A stretch of 64,000 nt of DNA from Macrotis lagotis (taxonomy: Eukaryota; Chordata; Mammalia; Peramelemorphia; Peramelidae): the NCBI RefSeq assembly GCF_037893015.1, contig NC_133661.1, positions 220,738,545 to 220,802,544 of the forward strand. Reading direction: 5' to 3'. The notes under the pieces are model-generated. The model searched no databases. It worked only from the letters and a program-made list of their open reading frames with translations, and was not told where the DNA came from. Shown here in pieces: positions 21,036 through 33,454 of this stretch; the first letter of the stretch is position 1, and each line of letters starts with the position of its first letter. Both the position numbers and the translations under genes were made by a program.

Positions 21036-23980
21036 GTTGTTAGTAGAAGTCAAATCATAATTAGAACGAAACACACAGAAAAAGAGACAGATGGAGACTA
21101 TCAAAATGAAAGAAAGGGGGACTGAGAAGGAAAGAAGAAAGTTACCTGAGGCAAATTCTTCTGATTTCTACCTTCACTTACAGTGTAGCCCCTGCCCTGT
21201 GTTTGTCAACTGAGAATTGATAATTGTCTTTCACTTTTAACCCCATCCTCTTCCAGTAATCTTAAAGAGAAAGAACAGTTTTGTTTTCCACAGAATAGAC
21301 AATATGGAAGCTGGAATTAGATTCCCATGAAAGTGGCAGACTTTAATCTGCTTTGACAACTTGGTGAGGAAAGAAATTCAGTAAAACCCAATATTGAAGA
21401 TAACTGATACAGAGTTTGATAAATGTGCTGTGTACTCTAAATGGCCATCATTACTATTATTCCCACTGGAGGCTGTTCATCTGTCAGGCTGCAAAAATTT
21501 AGTATTTCAAAAAAATAATTTGGATCAGCAGTGACAGCACTGTTTTGACAAGACTGAGAAAAACTCTAAAACTAGTGAATCAGATACAATAGAAAAGATG
21601 ACTGATACTCTGAAAATTTTGAAATATTGGACTTTGTGATCACATTTATATGGTAAAACCAAGTTTGTTGAATGTTTAGGGAGATAGCAAAAGACAGGAA
21701 TATTTTTTACTCCATATGAATTGGACATGAAAGATTGCTTTGAGAAATGTTGACCATTTCTTCTGATAGTTGTGTTTTACTCTCAAATGAGACTTAGGAA
21801 TGTTTGAATCACTGGGACAACACGGTTACATGGGGACAAAGCATATTAAATGGGTGGAGGGAGTACTGAGTTGTAAATGGGGCAGAATCCATCATCCTTC
21901 AGTTTCCTAGGTGTTAGGTCTGATTTCTGTCTTAGTTTGACTTCTGGCTCAAAAGCTAGGCTTCTGTCAGTGCTATCATAATGGTAGCACAGCATGGAGG
22001 GGTTAGACTTCTCTAGAAATGATTTTTGGTGAGGTTAGGGTTAGAAAGAATGATAGACATGGGGATTTATGGAATAAATATTGAGTTCAAGAATCAAAGA
22101 AAGTACTACTCTATCTGTAAGTGAATCATAGAGTTGGTATAAATCTCATGGATACCAGTCTCAGGAATCTTTTAGCAGCTGGTCCTATTTTCTATTATGT
22201 GTGGCATACTGAAAACTTTTTTGAATGGGATAAACTTTCTCGGACCCCCAACATCAGTATAGGGTAGGATAATGAAAAAAACTTAATGACCTAATAACTC
22301 CTCTTTCCCTCCCACCCTCCAGCTCCATATTCATATAGATTGAGTCTGATCTCAGGAAGTAAAACAATAAGTTTATATCTCTCATTGGTCCTTTTTCAAA
22401 ATTTACTCTGAAAAATAACTGAATAAAATTTATGTCCAGGTTTCCATAAATGTAGATAATGGAGTTAATATCATGCTTTAGATACACTCAAGGCAACAAT
22501 TGCATATCATATCTTTATTTTACCCTACAAAAAATTAGGGCACACTGATACATGAACAGACATGAAAAATCATACAAGGCATCTCTTATAACTCATAAGC
22601 TTCCCTCAGAATTGAACTGAACTTGGTTAAATATGAACTAAGTTAACTATGATGTTCCAGTAAAATTCTGTTCCATGGGATTCTTCATAGTCTTTTCCTA
22701 ATTCACCCTACAGTTTGGACTTCCCCTGAAAAGTAAATGTATTTTTGAACTATAGGACATATAAACCTCTTCTCGGAATGTAATATGTAAGTCATTCATG
22801 GCAATAATATGGGGCAAAATCTCAGTGTTTTGATCCCTCATCCTATGACTTGACTCTTTGCTTATCCTTCAACCTCAGGGCTACCTTCTTTTTTCTACAT
22901 GGCATATTATCCATAAATTGCCCATTTTTCTTTAGAAAGTTCAACCATTGAACTCTTCAACTTGGCTCACTCTCAAATCAACATCCATAGAATCTATCTA
23001 ACTGCCCAATCAGTTTCCCTTCTTTGCTAAAATCAGAATCATACTACCCTCAGAAATTTTCCTTCTCTAAGGCAGAAGGAGTACAAGAATAATAGTGTCT
23101 TTGGACTCTTCTCAAGGGGCATAAATACGAATGTATTTAATTCTGATCCAGGAAAAGACAAAAAAAAAAAAGCTAAAGAGCAATTAGACTTTCTTCTTTC
23201 ACAAATCAATAAGAGGAGTGGTTTCTTGCATAAGATATGTCCCAGAAAACCTAGTCAACCAACTCATCTTAAGTGTTGTCCTAGCTTCTGACAACTAAGA
23301 GATGCATAGTATGTCTAAACTAACCAATTTATTTTAAGAAAGTCTTTGAGATTGAACCATTCCCTCTAATGAAGGAGCCAGTGGATACATTCTCATTCTA
23401 TAAAGCGAGATTCTTTTAAAAATCCGCAAAGGCTTATGTCACACAAGTTCATCAAGTTCTACCTGTTGAACAAAAACTGCTCCTTATAGGAGTTAGTAAT
23501 TTGAACCAGTGCTACTCATTCATAGGCCTCTGAAGTCCATTAATGAGATGAGTGTGGAAGGAGGTACAGGGAAAAACATGGAGAGAGAGGGAAAGCATAA
23601 GGATCTGAAATGAGACAGAAAGACCTTTTCTTTACTGAGATACACATGCATACAGAACATCAAATGGATATTCTGAGACCCCTGAAATTAGGAGTACTGG
23701 GACATTATGTTAGTCTGGTTATGTCTGCAGCTCTATATGGGAAAAATGCAAATCTTGAGAGAGAATCACTGCAGTTCAGCTTAAGTTCTGAAGATGAGTC
23801 TACAAAGCTCATAGTTAGTTGATGATTTAAAGTTCTCTAGTTACTGTAACCCATATACATCAACAAGTCACATTATTCAAGTTTGGGGAAGAGATAGTTG
23901 TCTTTTCACTTTCCTTTGTGGATTTAAACCTGGGTTCTTAACTTGCTATCTGCAAATTGTTTTCTTATTTGGATAATTGT
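21036..23980. other. unassigned single-copy stretch, about 2.9 kb
   Basis: The longest stretch where I recognise no repeat. Open frames are under 80 codons and none has a familiar motif. It could hold non-coding conserved elements that cannot be seen from one sequence. Confidence 0.5.
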
Positions 23981-24024
23981 TTTTCAATATAAATGGTTTC
24001 CTTTATAATCTATGAAGTGTCTGT

Positions 24025-24034
24025 TTGTGTGTGT

Positions 24035-24080
<46 letters not shown>
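24025..24080. repeat. (GT)n microsatellite
   Basis: GT run with two GTAT interruptions. Confidence 0.95.
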
Positions 24081-24126
24081 TTAAAAACACTTCTGAGAAG
24101 GAGCTCATTTGCTTCATCAGATTTTC

Positions 24127-24291
24127 TTTCTTTCTTTTTTTTTTTTAGGTTCTTTTTGCAAGGCAACTAGGGGTGAAGTGGCTTGCCCAAGGCCAGGGCT
24201 AGGTAATTATTAAGTGTCTGAGAACAGATTTGAACCCAGGTACTCCTCACTCCAGGCTGGTGCTTTATCCACTGTGCCACCTAGCTGCCCC
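24127..24291 (-). mobile_element. WSINE1-type SINE (antisense)
   Basis: CTTTTTGCAAGGCAACTAGG to CACCTAGCTGCCCC, with a short internal loss at the CCACACAG box. A 17 bp duplication, TGCTTCATYAGATTTTC with one mismatch, lies at 24110-24126 and 24292-24308. Confidence 0.95.
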
Positions 24292-24354
24292 TGCTTCATT
24301 AGATTTTCAAAAGGATCATTGTTCCAAAAAAAAAAAAGATTAAGAACCTCTGAT

Positions 24355-24548
24355 TTAAACATAAGGTTCAAACTTATACACATATATAGTATATTTATTT
24401 ATAATAAATCTGTATATATCATATATACTATAGTTATATAGTATATATGCATACTATAGATAGTGTACTACATAGTATATCTATGTATATAAATATACTA
24501 TAGATACTATATATGGATAGGTATGTATCTATCATATATATTATAATG
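24355..24548. repeat. AT-rich quasi-palindromic stretch
   Basis: TATACTATAG, TATATAGTAT and similar self-complementary words over about 190 bases, followed by four TTGG units at 24,556-24,572. Confidence 0.75.
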
Positions 24549-24599
24549 TGTGGTTGATTGGTTGGTTGGTTGTCCTTTGATCTCAGTGAGAACTAAAAG

Positions 24600-24990
24600 G
24601 ACATTATTATGTTAAAGTCAAGTTACAATATATTCATTTGTGATCAGTCCAATGAACTCAGAATTTTCTCCATTGGTCAGGCACAAACAGTGCATGGCAA
24701 CATTTGGGGTGCATTCTCAAAACTTGCGTATCTCACATTTTCTTTGAACTACTTCAATTCTGCTTTGCTTCTAGAGCGCAATATTCTCTCTGTTGAGGGC
24801 ATGCCATGCTGGGTGGTCCTACACCGGCTTCTCCCAGCTTGCATTGTCAACTCCAAAGTTCTTAAGAAAGATCTTGAGAATGCCCTTTTATAGCTTTTTT
24901 TTTCTGAATTCCCTGTGAATGCTTGTCCTATGAGAGCTCTCCCTAAAATAGTCTTTTTGCATGTGTTTGTTTGGCATTTGAAACTATAAC
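24600..24990 (-). pseudogene. RTE-class LINE ORF C-terminal fragment
   Basis: Read on the minus strand, one frame gives KGILKIFLKNFGVDNASWEK, then DHPAWHALNREYCALEAKQN. This is the pattern 'DxLKxxLKxxxIDxxSWExxAxDRxxWRxxVxxGxxxxExxR' at the C-terminal end of RTE-type (BovB-related) retrotransposon polyproteins, just before their terminal zinc finger. An in-frame stop lies between the two blocks and others lie downstream, so it is dead. The reverse transcriptase itself is not visible here. Identification is by remembered motif. Confidence 0.6.
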
Positions 24991-25229
24991 ATATACACTA
25001 TGCATTGTATATATGTATAAATCATGAAGTATGCAATATATACATACATAGATGTGTATTTCAAATTTGTGTTTATATGTATGTATTTGAAAGGGAGAGA
25101 ATACAGAATTAATTCGATTCCTTCCCAGTTTGGGGGAAAATCTTGGTGATCTGGGATAAAGAAAATCAGACTTCATTTATATAATCTTAAAAAACTCAGA
25201 CCTTGGTATAGCCAGAATATATCAGTTTA

Positions 25230-25330
25230 ATAGAAATTCCTTGAGGTTAGGGTCTATTTCATTTTTATTTCAGTATTCCCATTACTTAGCATAGTGTTTG
25301 GCTCATAGAAGGTGCTTGCTAAATGGAATC
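25230..25330 (+). mobile_element. MIR-like tail fragment
   Basis: CCTTGAGGTTAGGGTCTATT, CCCATTACTTAGCATAGTGT and TTGGCTCATAGAAGGTGCTT is the generic old MIR/L2 3' pattern. Confidence 0.5.
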
Positions 25331-25890
25331 TGGGATTATGAATGAGAAGAAAGTTGAAATAATTTTCTTTAATGTTACAATTATTGTTATTTATTCCTTT
25401 TGTTTTTTTTAACTGATATACATTGCCTTGAATTGAGTCTTCCCCTGTAACAAAGAGCAATTGAGTAAATGCAATTCATATATGACCTTGTCTGAACATT
25501 TTTCCAATAGAATCCTTAATTTTACTACAAAGAAGGGGTAAGAAGAGTTTGTCATCTATTTCTCTGGACCAAAATTAAACTTGTGGTTTTCTAATAAGGC
25601 AGATTTCCCCATAATACAGGTTAAAAAATCTACTTAGGTATTTTTTTCCCTCCTGGCTCCCTCTAGGGGAAGACAATGTTTATTGTATTGGAAGAAATGA
25701 AGTGGAGAATTTGGTTTTGAAGATATGATATCTGTCTCGAACTAGACAGTTTTCAAGTTGTTGAGAAAACCCAAAGGGATTTCCCAGTTTGGAGACTACT
25801 CCAATTATTTTTTTCTCGGTTTCTCTAGGCAACCTTCCAGTTTCTTTGTCTCTGTTTTTCTCTTTCTTCTTTCTTTCTTACTATGTACTT

Positions 25891-26056
25891 TTTTGTTTTT
25901 GTTTTTTTTTTTTAGTTTTTTGCAAGGCAAATGGGGTTAAGTGGCTTGCCCAAGGTCACACAGCTAGGTAATCATTAAGTGTCTGAGGCCAGATTGGAAC
26001 TCAGGTACTCCTGACTTCAGGGCTGGTGCTCTATCCACTGTGTCACCTAGCTGCCC
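25891..26056 (-). mobile_element. WSINE1-type SINE (antisense)
   Basis: TTTTTTGCAAGGCAAATGGG to CACCTAGCTGCCCC, with an imperfect duplication (CTATGYAYTTTTT) on both sides. Confidence 0.93.
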
Positions 26057-26057
26057 C

Positions 26058-27200
26058 TATGCATTTTTAACATGTTGCTTTTCCCCAGTTCAGAGGTAGA
26101 AGGTGGGGTAGAAGGAAGAGGACCTGTGGCACTAAATGGTAGAATTAGGACACTGTCTTAAAGATAACTGCCAAGAATGGATTAGATAAAGACTAAGGGC
26201 CAATCACTATTTATATTCTTAGTTTGTCCCCAGAACATGTTTCTTCGGAAACTTTCTAATGAAACTGATATGTCTGTCTGTCTGCAATACTTTCTTGAAA
26301 TAATCCTTGGTATTGTTTCAGGTCATTTGTAAGGAGGGAATCTAGTTGTTACAAAGTAAAATCTATAGACATAATACATTTCTGAAATGAGATGTATTTG
26401 CCATTGGGGAAATAAGTCCCAAATCTGGGTCTCCTACTTCCTATCTTTGAGGCTTTGAGTGTTTTTTTGTACTGTTATAGGCCTCAGTTTCTCCACCAAT
26501 AAAAGTCTTTCTGAATTCTCTTCCAGCACTAGATACATGATATTATGATGTTAAATGTCCTCCCAATGCTAAATCCTATCATGAAAATTATGAATTACTC
26601 AAGAGAATATTTGTGAAAGAAAGACAACCACACCCTCAGTTTTCTCCATAAACACATTTGATGATGGAATTTCCTTTTGATATTTTATGAGGCCAGGGAA
26701 GTTTTAATCTAAATTGCATTTGCATTTTATCCCTTTGTGAGGGGAAAATTATTTCTCCTTAACCAATGTTATGGGCAGATTGTGTTAACATGATTTCAAC
26801 TGTTTGTTTTGATTGATTAGTTAGTTCTGCATTTTTATCAGCTAAATTTCTTATCAGTGAGAACAAAGCTAGGGGAAGCAAATACAAGTTTCCTCCTAGC
26901 TGAGCAAGTTTGTTTCTACACACAGGCAGGAAAAGACCACATCAGTCTTTAAAATAGACCTGCATAGCCTAAGCCCTGTGAACTTGTTTTGAATTTATTG
27001 ACTCTATTTTAATATAAATAATTGACTTCCTTTGTAATCCCATTTTTATATATTAAAAACATTATTAGAAGAAAAGGTTTCTAGATTTCATCAGATTGGC
27101 TTAGATATAGAACATAATACATAACTCATAACACATAAAGGTTAACAACCACTATTTAAAATGAGATGAGACTGGGATTTCTGTACATAGGAAGCTGGAC
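26058..27200. other. unassigned stretch with one old MIR-like piece
   Basis: 26,420-26,545 resembles a sense MIR (GGCCTCAGTTTCTCCACCAA, CTTCCAGCACTAGATACATG). The remainder shows nothing recognisable. Confidence 0.45.
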
Positions 27201-27204
27201 TTGG

Positions 27205-27325
27205 GAGAGTGAAGATTCTTACCTGAGTTCCAGTCTTAGGTTCTCTACTACCTACTAACTGGGTGACTTTGGGCAAGTGACTTATTTTGTCTGCACTAAT
27301 TTCGTTATCTGCTTATAATGGGGGT
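27205..27325 (+). mobile_element. MIR-type SINE
   Basis: TGAGTTCCAGTCTTAGGTTC, CTAACTGGGTGACTTTGGGC and AAGTGACTTATTTTGTCTGC in sense MIR order. Confidence 0.65.
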
Positions 27326-27329
27326 AAGG

Positions 27330-28085
27330 AGTTTGGTGTATCATTTCAAAACTTCAGGTTCTTCAGAGTTGAGCATGTTTCACTGGAAATTGCCAGGGTG
27401 CAGTCTTACTATTCCTGGTATATATTAGCAGAGTAGACACAGGAGGCTTACTTACAAGTGTCATGTGCAAAATGGAATCATAGCAATATTTACCTTCCTT
27501 AGCTCACAGGGTGGATATGGAGATCAATGTAGCTTTTCATACTTAGAGACAAAAAAATTAGCCTGATGAGTATAAGATCAGGAAGTCATGATTAAAGGCA
27601 ATTGTTCTGAAACATATCTGAGGGTTTTGTGGATTGTAAGCTCACTATGAGTCAGCAGTGTAAGAGGGGAAATTAAGATGAAAGAGTATTAGGAAGAAGT
27701 TCATTCTAACAGAAGTCTTCCATAAGTATTCTAGAAAATACATCAGACCAAGTTCTGATTGGGAAAGCCAAGGAAAAAACACCACAGCAGGTTGGCATAA
27801 GGAGATAAAGAAGTCTATGAACCTTGGGAACAGAATCTGACCAGGATCCAAAGGAAGCCTTATAGAGCATGACAAGTTTTCTAGCGTTTGACTTTAATAA
27901 AAGCCAAACAGGATAACTGCACATGTTTATTGTTTCATTAAACTTGCAGGTTATCTGATGCATGAAAAGGAGTTGGAGAAACTGAACTCAACAGAGGCTT
28001 TTGTGGGGAGTATATTTATACATTGGCATTGTCAGAAAGTGGAGTCTTTAGCAGGTGGAGTTTTTTGGTATTTGTCCATCAAAGG
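27330..28085. other. unassigned single-copy stretch
   Basis: Two overlapping minus-strand open frames of 76 and 85 codons (27,645-27,963) have no recognisable domain. Confidence 0.4.
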
Positions 28086-28098
28086 AGTTCCCTGATAT

Positions 28099-28260
28099 AC
28101 TTTTTTTTCTGACTTTTGCAAGGCAATGGGGGTTATGTGACTTGCCCAAGGTCACACAGCTAGGCAATTATTAAGTGTCTGAGGCAGGATTTGAACTCAG
28201 GTCCTCCTGACTCCAGGGCCAGTACTCTATCCATTCTATTCATTGCACCACCCTAGTCCT
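28099..28260 (-). mobile_element. WSINE1-type SINE (antisense) with internal insertion near its head
   Basis: CTTTTGCAAGGCAATGGGGG onwards. Near the head, CTATCCA is followed by TTCTATTCAT, a short duplication not seen in other copies. GTTCCCTGATRT flanks it at 28087-28098 and 28261-28272. Confidence 0.93.
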
Positions 28261-28272
28261 GTTCCCTGATGT

Positions 28273-30420
28273 GTTTTGACTTGGGGATCATTATCAGAAA
28301 TTTCATTAACTTTAGAAAAGACCCCTCTTTATTCACAAAACATGGTGTTAGATCTTGATAAGATCTAGGGAGATAGGAGAATTAGTTTTCTTAAAGACAA
28401 GGTTACACCCTTTTCAAATGCTAATTTGATCTGATTATCAGATCAAATATTTCATTATATGAAGATTAATTTCCTACCACTTGAGTTACAGAAATATAAG
28501 TTAAAATATACATATATTTTAAAAGGACAAATTTCAATATTCATAATTATTCATATGTTCAGAGACCAACAGGGGACAGAGAGACAAAGGAAGCACTAGG
28601 GCAAAAAGTGATCACAGATAGAACTTGACCTTGTATAGGATTTGTACCTAAGGTTGATAATTCCTTTTTTTTTAAGTTGGTAATTCTTGATTGAGGAGGA
28701 AGAGTATTGAGGTATGGGGGGGAAGGGTTTCCTTTAGTTGGGGATTATAGAAAAAAAAATGACTATGCTAGGCCTACCTTTGCCATTGTTTATTTCCATG
28801 TTAATTTTGCTGTGGTCAGCATGACTGCTAACTGTTGATGCCCAAGTCCTTGTTTCTGCCTTCTGCTTTTCTGCCTCTACCACTACTGCGTTCTTATTGG
28901 ATTGCTAAGACTCTGCCACTGTGCCTCAGACTTCAGTGGTTTTAAGTGAACAGTGAATGAATTCACTTTAAAAGACCTACTCTTGACCCAGGAGAATTTA
29001 GGGATAAAAAAAGATTTATTAACTATGGTTAGCTGAAGCTAAAGCAAAGAGAAAGTACAGGCAATTGAGGCAGTTGGAAGCCACTGATTCCCTAAAGGAA
29101 TTTTCAGCAGCAACACAGAGGAGAAATTAAGGGAAGTTAACAAGGACATTGCATAGTCATCATGGAGGTTAGGGGGTGAGCAACAAAAAAGGGATTTAAG
29201 GGCATGAGAGTTTATTTGGAGGATCATGCTCTCCAAAAGTCAACTGATTTCCCAAAGGAAGATGGTACTTCAACTGAAAAGAGGATGAGTTTCTAAAGGG
29301 GAAGGGAGGTAAGGGAACTAGGTTTAGTAGCTGGGAAGGTTGGTAGCTCAGAGAGCAGAGATGAGATAATGAAAAGTATAGCTCAAAAAACAAAGATGAA
29401 GTAATTAGGAACATGAAGGTGAGGGGCGGCAGCTCAAAGACTTAATACTTTCAGGCTAGGGCAGGGATACATTGTTTTATTGATCTTCCATGGGGCAGGG
29501 ATTTACCTAGTCCTTACTAAAGTTCATTGACCTCATCTTAATAGTTTGGACAATGGGATAGGGGTCATGGTATACAGATGGGTGAATGGCCATGAACAAT
29601 GGGATGGAGGTCAGTGTTAAATGTAAGATACATGCTCAACTCAGAGGAAACAGATTAATTATAGAACATATTTCTCTGTTCAAAATTTACTCTACTTCAT
29701 CTCCATCCCCAAGGACTGCCTTCTCATGCTAAGGCATGAGTACTGAAGTGAACACTGGCATTAATGGGAGTTTCTCTAACACTGTCAAAGCCTGAGGATC
29801 AGTATAGGTATGGATGCTGCTCTTAATGACATGGAACATATTTACATGTATCTGTAGCTGCTAGATGCTCAAAGACAGTTCACTGTGGACTAGAGAATTC
29901 AGGAACAATAAGGGACACCTCATTGATAGCGGATATTGTCAAGAAGCATCTGTCCAAACTGAAGAAACACATCCAAAAATATGGAGGTCACCTAGTGCTC
30001 ACCTCCTTTTACATTACCTTTCCCAACTTCAAAAAGAATATTGAAATCTAATACTACTGATCACCTCCTAAGTGAGGCCCCAAGCAGATTAAAATAGATA
30101 TTTTATTTAATAAAATAAATAAAAAATACAATAAAACATAGATAACATTACACTTTGAATCCAAAGGAATATCAAAATGCTTTTTTGATGAATTAGATTA
30201 TTTCTATGTATCTTCTTATCCAGTTTCCATGCTTCTAGTAGAAATATTTGATTTAGAATTCATAAGGAGTCCACACACAGCTAGATTTTTTTTTAATGGA
30301 GCTGGTTATGTTTAGTCCAGTGATTCTACTAGTAAAATTTGATGCTTTCTGTTTGAATGAGTGCACTCTCTCTATAAAGACAAATCCCAATTATATTGCA
30401 ATGATCTGGGTAGACTTATT
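28273..30420. other. unassigned stretch, about 2.1 kb
   Basis: No repeat firmly recognised. 28,980-29,650 is purine-rich with recurring GGGATGGAGGTC and CAATGGGATAGGGGTC phrases and could belong to an unrecognised LTR or retroviral-type repeat. No coding frame supports that. Confidence 0.35.
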
Positions 30421-30430
30421 GAAGTGCTTA

Positions 30431-30432
<2 letters not shown>

Positions 30433-30481
<49 letters not shown>
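30433..30481. repeat. (TG)n microsatellite
   Basis: TG run with one TATG interruption near its end. Confidence 0.95.
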
Positions 30482-30899
30482 TCCTGTATGATGCTAGTTT
30501 ACATATTTCAATATTTAACCTGGTTTTAGAGTATTTAGACTACTTAGAATCATTCAGTAGATATTAAAATCTATGGAGTTAATTTGGGGAGGCATGAGTA
30601 TTTGAATATGAATAACTACCTTGATTTCCATATTTTCAGTGGGAATACCAGTTAAATTTTCTAAGATTCTGACTATTTTTTTTAACAAAGTGATATTCAT
30701 TGAATCTTTCAGGATAGATTTGTTTCTATTTAACTATCCAAGTGTTTCTTTTTGTAACAATATTTTCAGAGGGAATTATGTCCTTGGCCCTATGGAAAGC
30801 AATCAAAAACATATTGGAGTGATCTAAGTGACTCATTTTAGTCTAGTTTAATAAGTGTTTTTCACTTAGGGTCATTTTGCACATTTTTCTTGTGTTGTA

Positions 30900-31035
30900 T
30901 TGATTTTACTGTTTATCAGTTCATATAAAATTTTCCATATTTTTGGAATCTTTCATATTCACCATTTCTTATTATGCAGTAATATTTCATTATATATGTA
31001 TATAATATATTATATATATATGTCACACATTGTTC
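30900..31035 (-). mobile_element. old L1 3'-end fragment (antisense)
   Basis: ATCAGTTCATATAAAATTTT, TTCTTATTATGCAGTAATAT and ACACATTGTTCAGTTAAAA match the antisense L1 tail, interrupted by an AT repeat. Confidence 0.5.
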
Positions 31036-31109
31036 AGTTAAAACTCATTTTTATTTCAGTTCTACTGCAGATTCTCTTGAAGAGGTCCTTGACTTTCTTG
31101 GGTACATAA

Positions 31110-31335
31110 TTTAGTAGCAGTATCATTATGCTCTACCTCATACCCAATAAATTGGCAAAGATGACAAAGAATAAAAATAGCAATTGTTGGAGGGCTTATG
31201 GGAAAACATGAATATTAATACACTGGTCATGGAAATTGAATTGTTCAATCATTTTGGTAAACAATTTCAAACTATTCCCCAAAAGTCACTTAATTGGGTA
31301 CAGTTTGAAATTGTCTATTCTTTGTCATCAGAATT
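31110..31335 (+). mobile_element. old L1 ORF2 fragment
   Basis: AAATTGGCAAAGATGACAAA, GCAATTGTTGGAGGGCTTAT, GGGAAAACATGAATATTAAT and AATTGTTCAATCATTTTGGT are the sense codons around the ORF2p CGxxG-LLHCWW region. Confidence 0.65.
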
Positions 31336-31701
31336 GCCTTTATTAGTAGTAACTCTGACTTTTTCTTATGACTTTGAGAAGCTTATATATTTTAAATTTT
31401 AATTCTGCCTGGCCAAGTCCTTCTACCAAAATTGATCTGTTGATATATGACTCTTATTCTAATATTTTACACTTTGGAAAATAGATTTTTATCAGTCAGT
31501 TATTAAACATTTATTGTTTATTATTCATTGTGAATTGTATTAAACATTTGGGATATAAAGTAAGATAAAAACATGATTTCTGTTCTCAAAGACCTTAAAT
31601 TCTAATAGGAAGACAATAAACAAACAAATGAGAGAAAGAAGATACATACATTACAAATGGAAGGGAATCTTAGAGGGAAAGCAGAAGGGAACAGAAATTT
31701 A

Positions 31702-31864
31702 ATTTTTTAAAAATCTTATTTATTTAAGACAGTGGAGTTAAGAGTGACTTGCCCAAGGTCATACAACAAGGCAATTATTAAGTGTCTGAGGCTGCATTTG
31801 AACTCAGGTTCTTCCTTGACTCCAGGGCTTGTGCTCTATCCACTGTGACACCTAATTGCCCCCT
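31702..31864 (-). mobile_element. WSINE1-type SINE (antisense)
   Basis: ATTTAAGACAGTGGAGTTAA to CACCTAATTGCCCC. CAGAAATTTA flanks it at 31692-31701 and 31865-31874. A second SINE follows immediately. Confidence 0.88.
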
Positions 31865-31879
31865 CAGAAATTTATTTAT

Positions 31880-32039
31880 TTATTTTTAGATTTTTTTTTT
31901 TTGCAAGGCAATGGGGTTAAATGGCTCACCCAAGGCCACACAGCTGGCAATTATTAAGTGTCTGAGGTCAGATTTGAACTCAGGTACTCCTGACTCCAGG
32001 GACTGTGCTCTATCCACTGTGCCATCTAGCTGCCTCATT
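31880..32039 (-). mobile_element. WSINE1-type SINE (antisense), tandem neighbour
   Basis: TTTTTTGCAAGGCAATGGGG to CATCTAGCTGCCTCATT. CCTCAGAAATKTATT flanks it near 31862-31876 and 32041-32055. The left flank is itself the right duplication of the previous SINE, so this copy landed in the earlier duplicated site. Confidence 0.9.
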
Positions 32040-32299
32040 CCCTCAGAAATGTATTCCAAAAAGTTTTTTTCCCTTCCAATTTTAACTGCTTTTTTCCCTT
32101 GTGTAGAAATTTTACATGCTATAAAATTTAAATTATCCATTTTTCTTTTAAGAATCAACTTTTATTTTATTAATCTATCTGTATTTGTGAAAGTATCTGT
32201 TTCCCTTTTATTATTTTTTTAAGATGAGATCTTTTAATTAGGTTGTGTAGTCATCTTATAATTTGCTAGGTAGTCTACACTTGACTTCTGCTAGACTAC

Positions 32300-32520
32300 T
32301 GTAGTGGTTAAGACATTTCAGATATATACAACTCTTTGCAACCCATTTGAAGTTTTCTTGACAAAGATACTGGAGTGGTTTTCCATTTCCTTCTCCATTT
32401 CATTTTATAGATAAAGAGTTGAGGCAAACAGGATTAAGTGTTTTATCTAGGGTCACCCAGTATACTTGAATTTAGGAAGATGAATCTTTCTGATTCCAAG
32501 CTCAGTGCTACTTTCCAGAT
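32300..32520 (-). mobile_element. RTE-linked long SINE (antisense)
   Basis: TATATACAACTCTTTGCAAC, GTTTTCTTGACAAAGATACT, GGAGTGGTTTTCCATTTCC, CAGGATTAAGTGTTTTATCT and CTGATTCCAAGCTCAGTGCT in order. Missing its head end. Confidence 0.7.
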
Positions 32521-32645
32521 TTCTGAGCAGTTAATTTTTTGTTAATTTAACTGCAGTAGCTAATGCCTTTCAATTTACTGAGCACAATATTGTTGTATAT
32601 TTGATTTCATTTAGGTTTTTATTTCCTAATTTAACCCATTCTCTT

Positions 32646-33359
32646 TTTATTTAAAGATTTTTTTATTTTGAGTTTTACAATTTTTCCCCTAATCTTACTT
32701 CCCTCCTCCCACAGAAGGCAATTTGCCAGTCTTTACATTGCTTCCACAGTATACATTGATCCAAACTGAATGTGGTGTGAGAGAGAAATCATATCCTTAA
32801 AGGAAGAAACATAAAGTATAAGAGATAGTAAGATCAGACAATAAGATATTAGTTTTTTTTTTTTTGCTAAATTAAAGGTAATAGTTCTTGGTCTTTGTTC
32901 AAACTCCACGGTTCTTCATCTGGATACAGATGGTATTCTCCATTGCAGACAGCCCAAAATTTTCCCTGATCATTGCAATGATGGAATGAGCAAGTCCATC
33001 AAGGTTGATCATCATCCCCATGTTGCTTTTAGGGTGTACAGTGTTTTTCTGGTTCTGCTTATCTCTCTCAGGATCAGTTCACGCAAGTCCCTCCAGGCTT
33101 CCTTGAATTCCCATCCCTCCTGGTTTCTAATAGAACAATAGTGTTCCATGACATACATATACCACAGTTTGCTAAGCCATTCCCTAATTGAAGGACATTT
33201 ACTTGATTTCCAATTCTTTGCAACCACAAACAGGGCTGCTATGAATATTTTTGTACAAGTGATATTTTTACCCTTTTTCATCATCTCTTCAGGGTATAGA
33301 TGCAGTAGTGATATTGCTGGATGAAAGGGTATGCATATTTTTGTTGCCCTTTGGGTGTA
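32646..33359 (-). mobile_element. L1 3' end, 5'-truncated copy B
   Basis: Minus-strand L1 with 3' UTR at 32,646-33,010 and an open ORF2p C-terminal frame (33,012-33,284): KNITCTKIFIAALFVVAKNW, LSKLWYMYVMEHYCSIRNQE, then EAWRDLRELILREISRTRK to the end of the protein. A target duplication TTAACCCWTTCTCTT (one mismatch in 15) lies at 32631-32645 and 33360-33374, defining both ends. Because it stops short of the CWW codons it cannot show whether it came from the deleted or the full L1 form. Confidence 0.95.
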
Positions 33360-33454
33360 TTAACCCTTTCTCTTAAATCCCTCTCTTTGCCTTTTTTTTT
33401 TGTGTGTGTGTATTTCCAGGTGGATTTTTAATATTTTTCTAAGCAAAATCGTAG

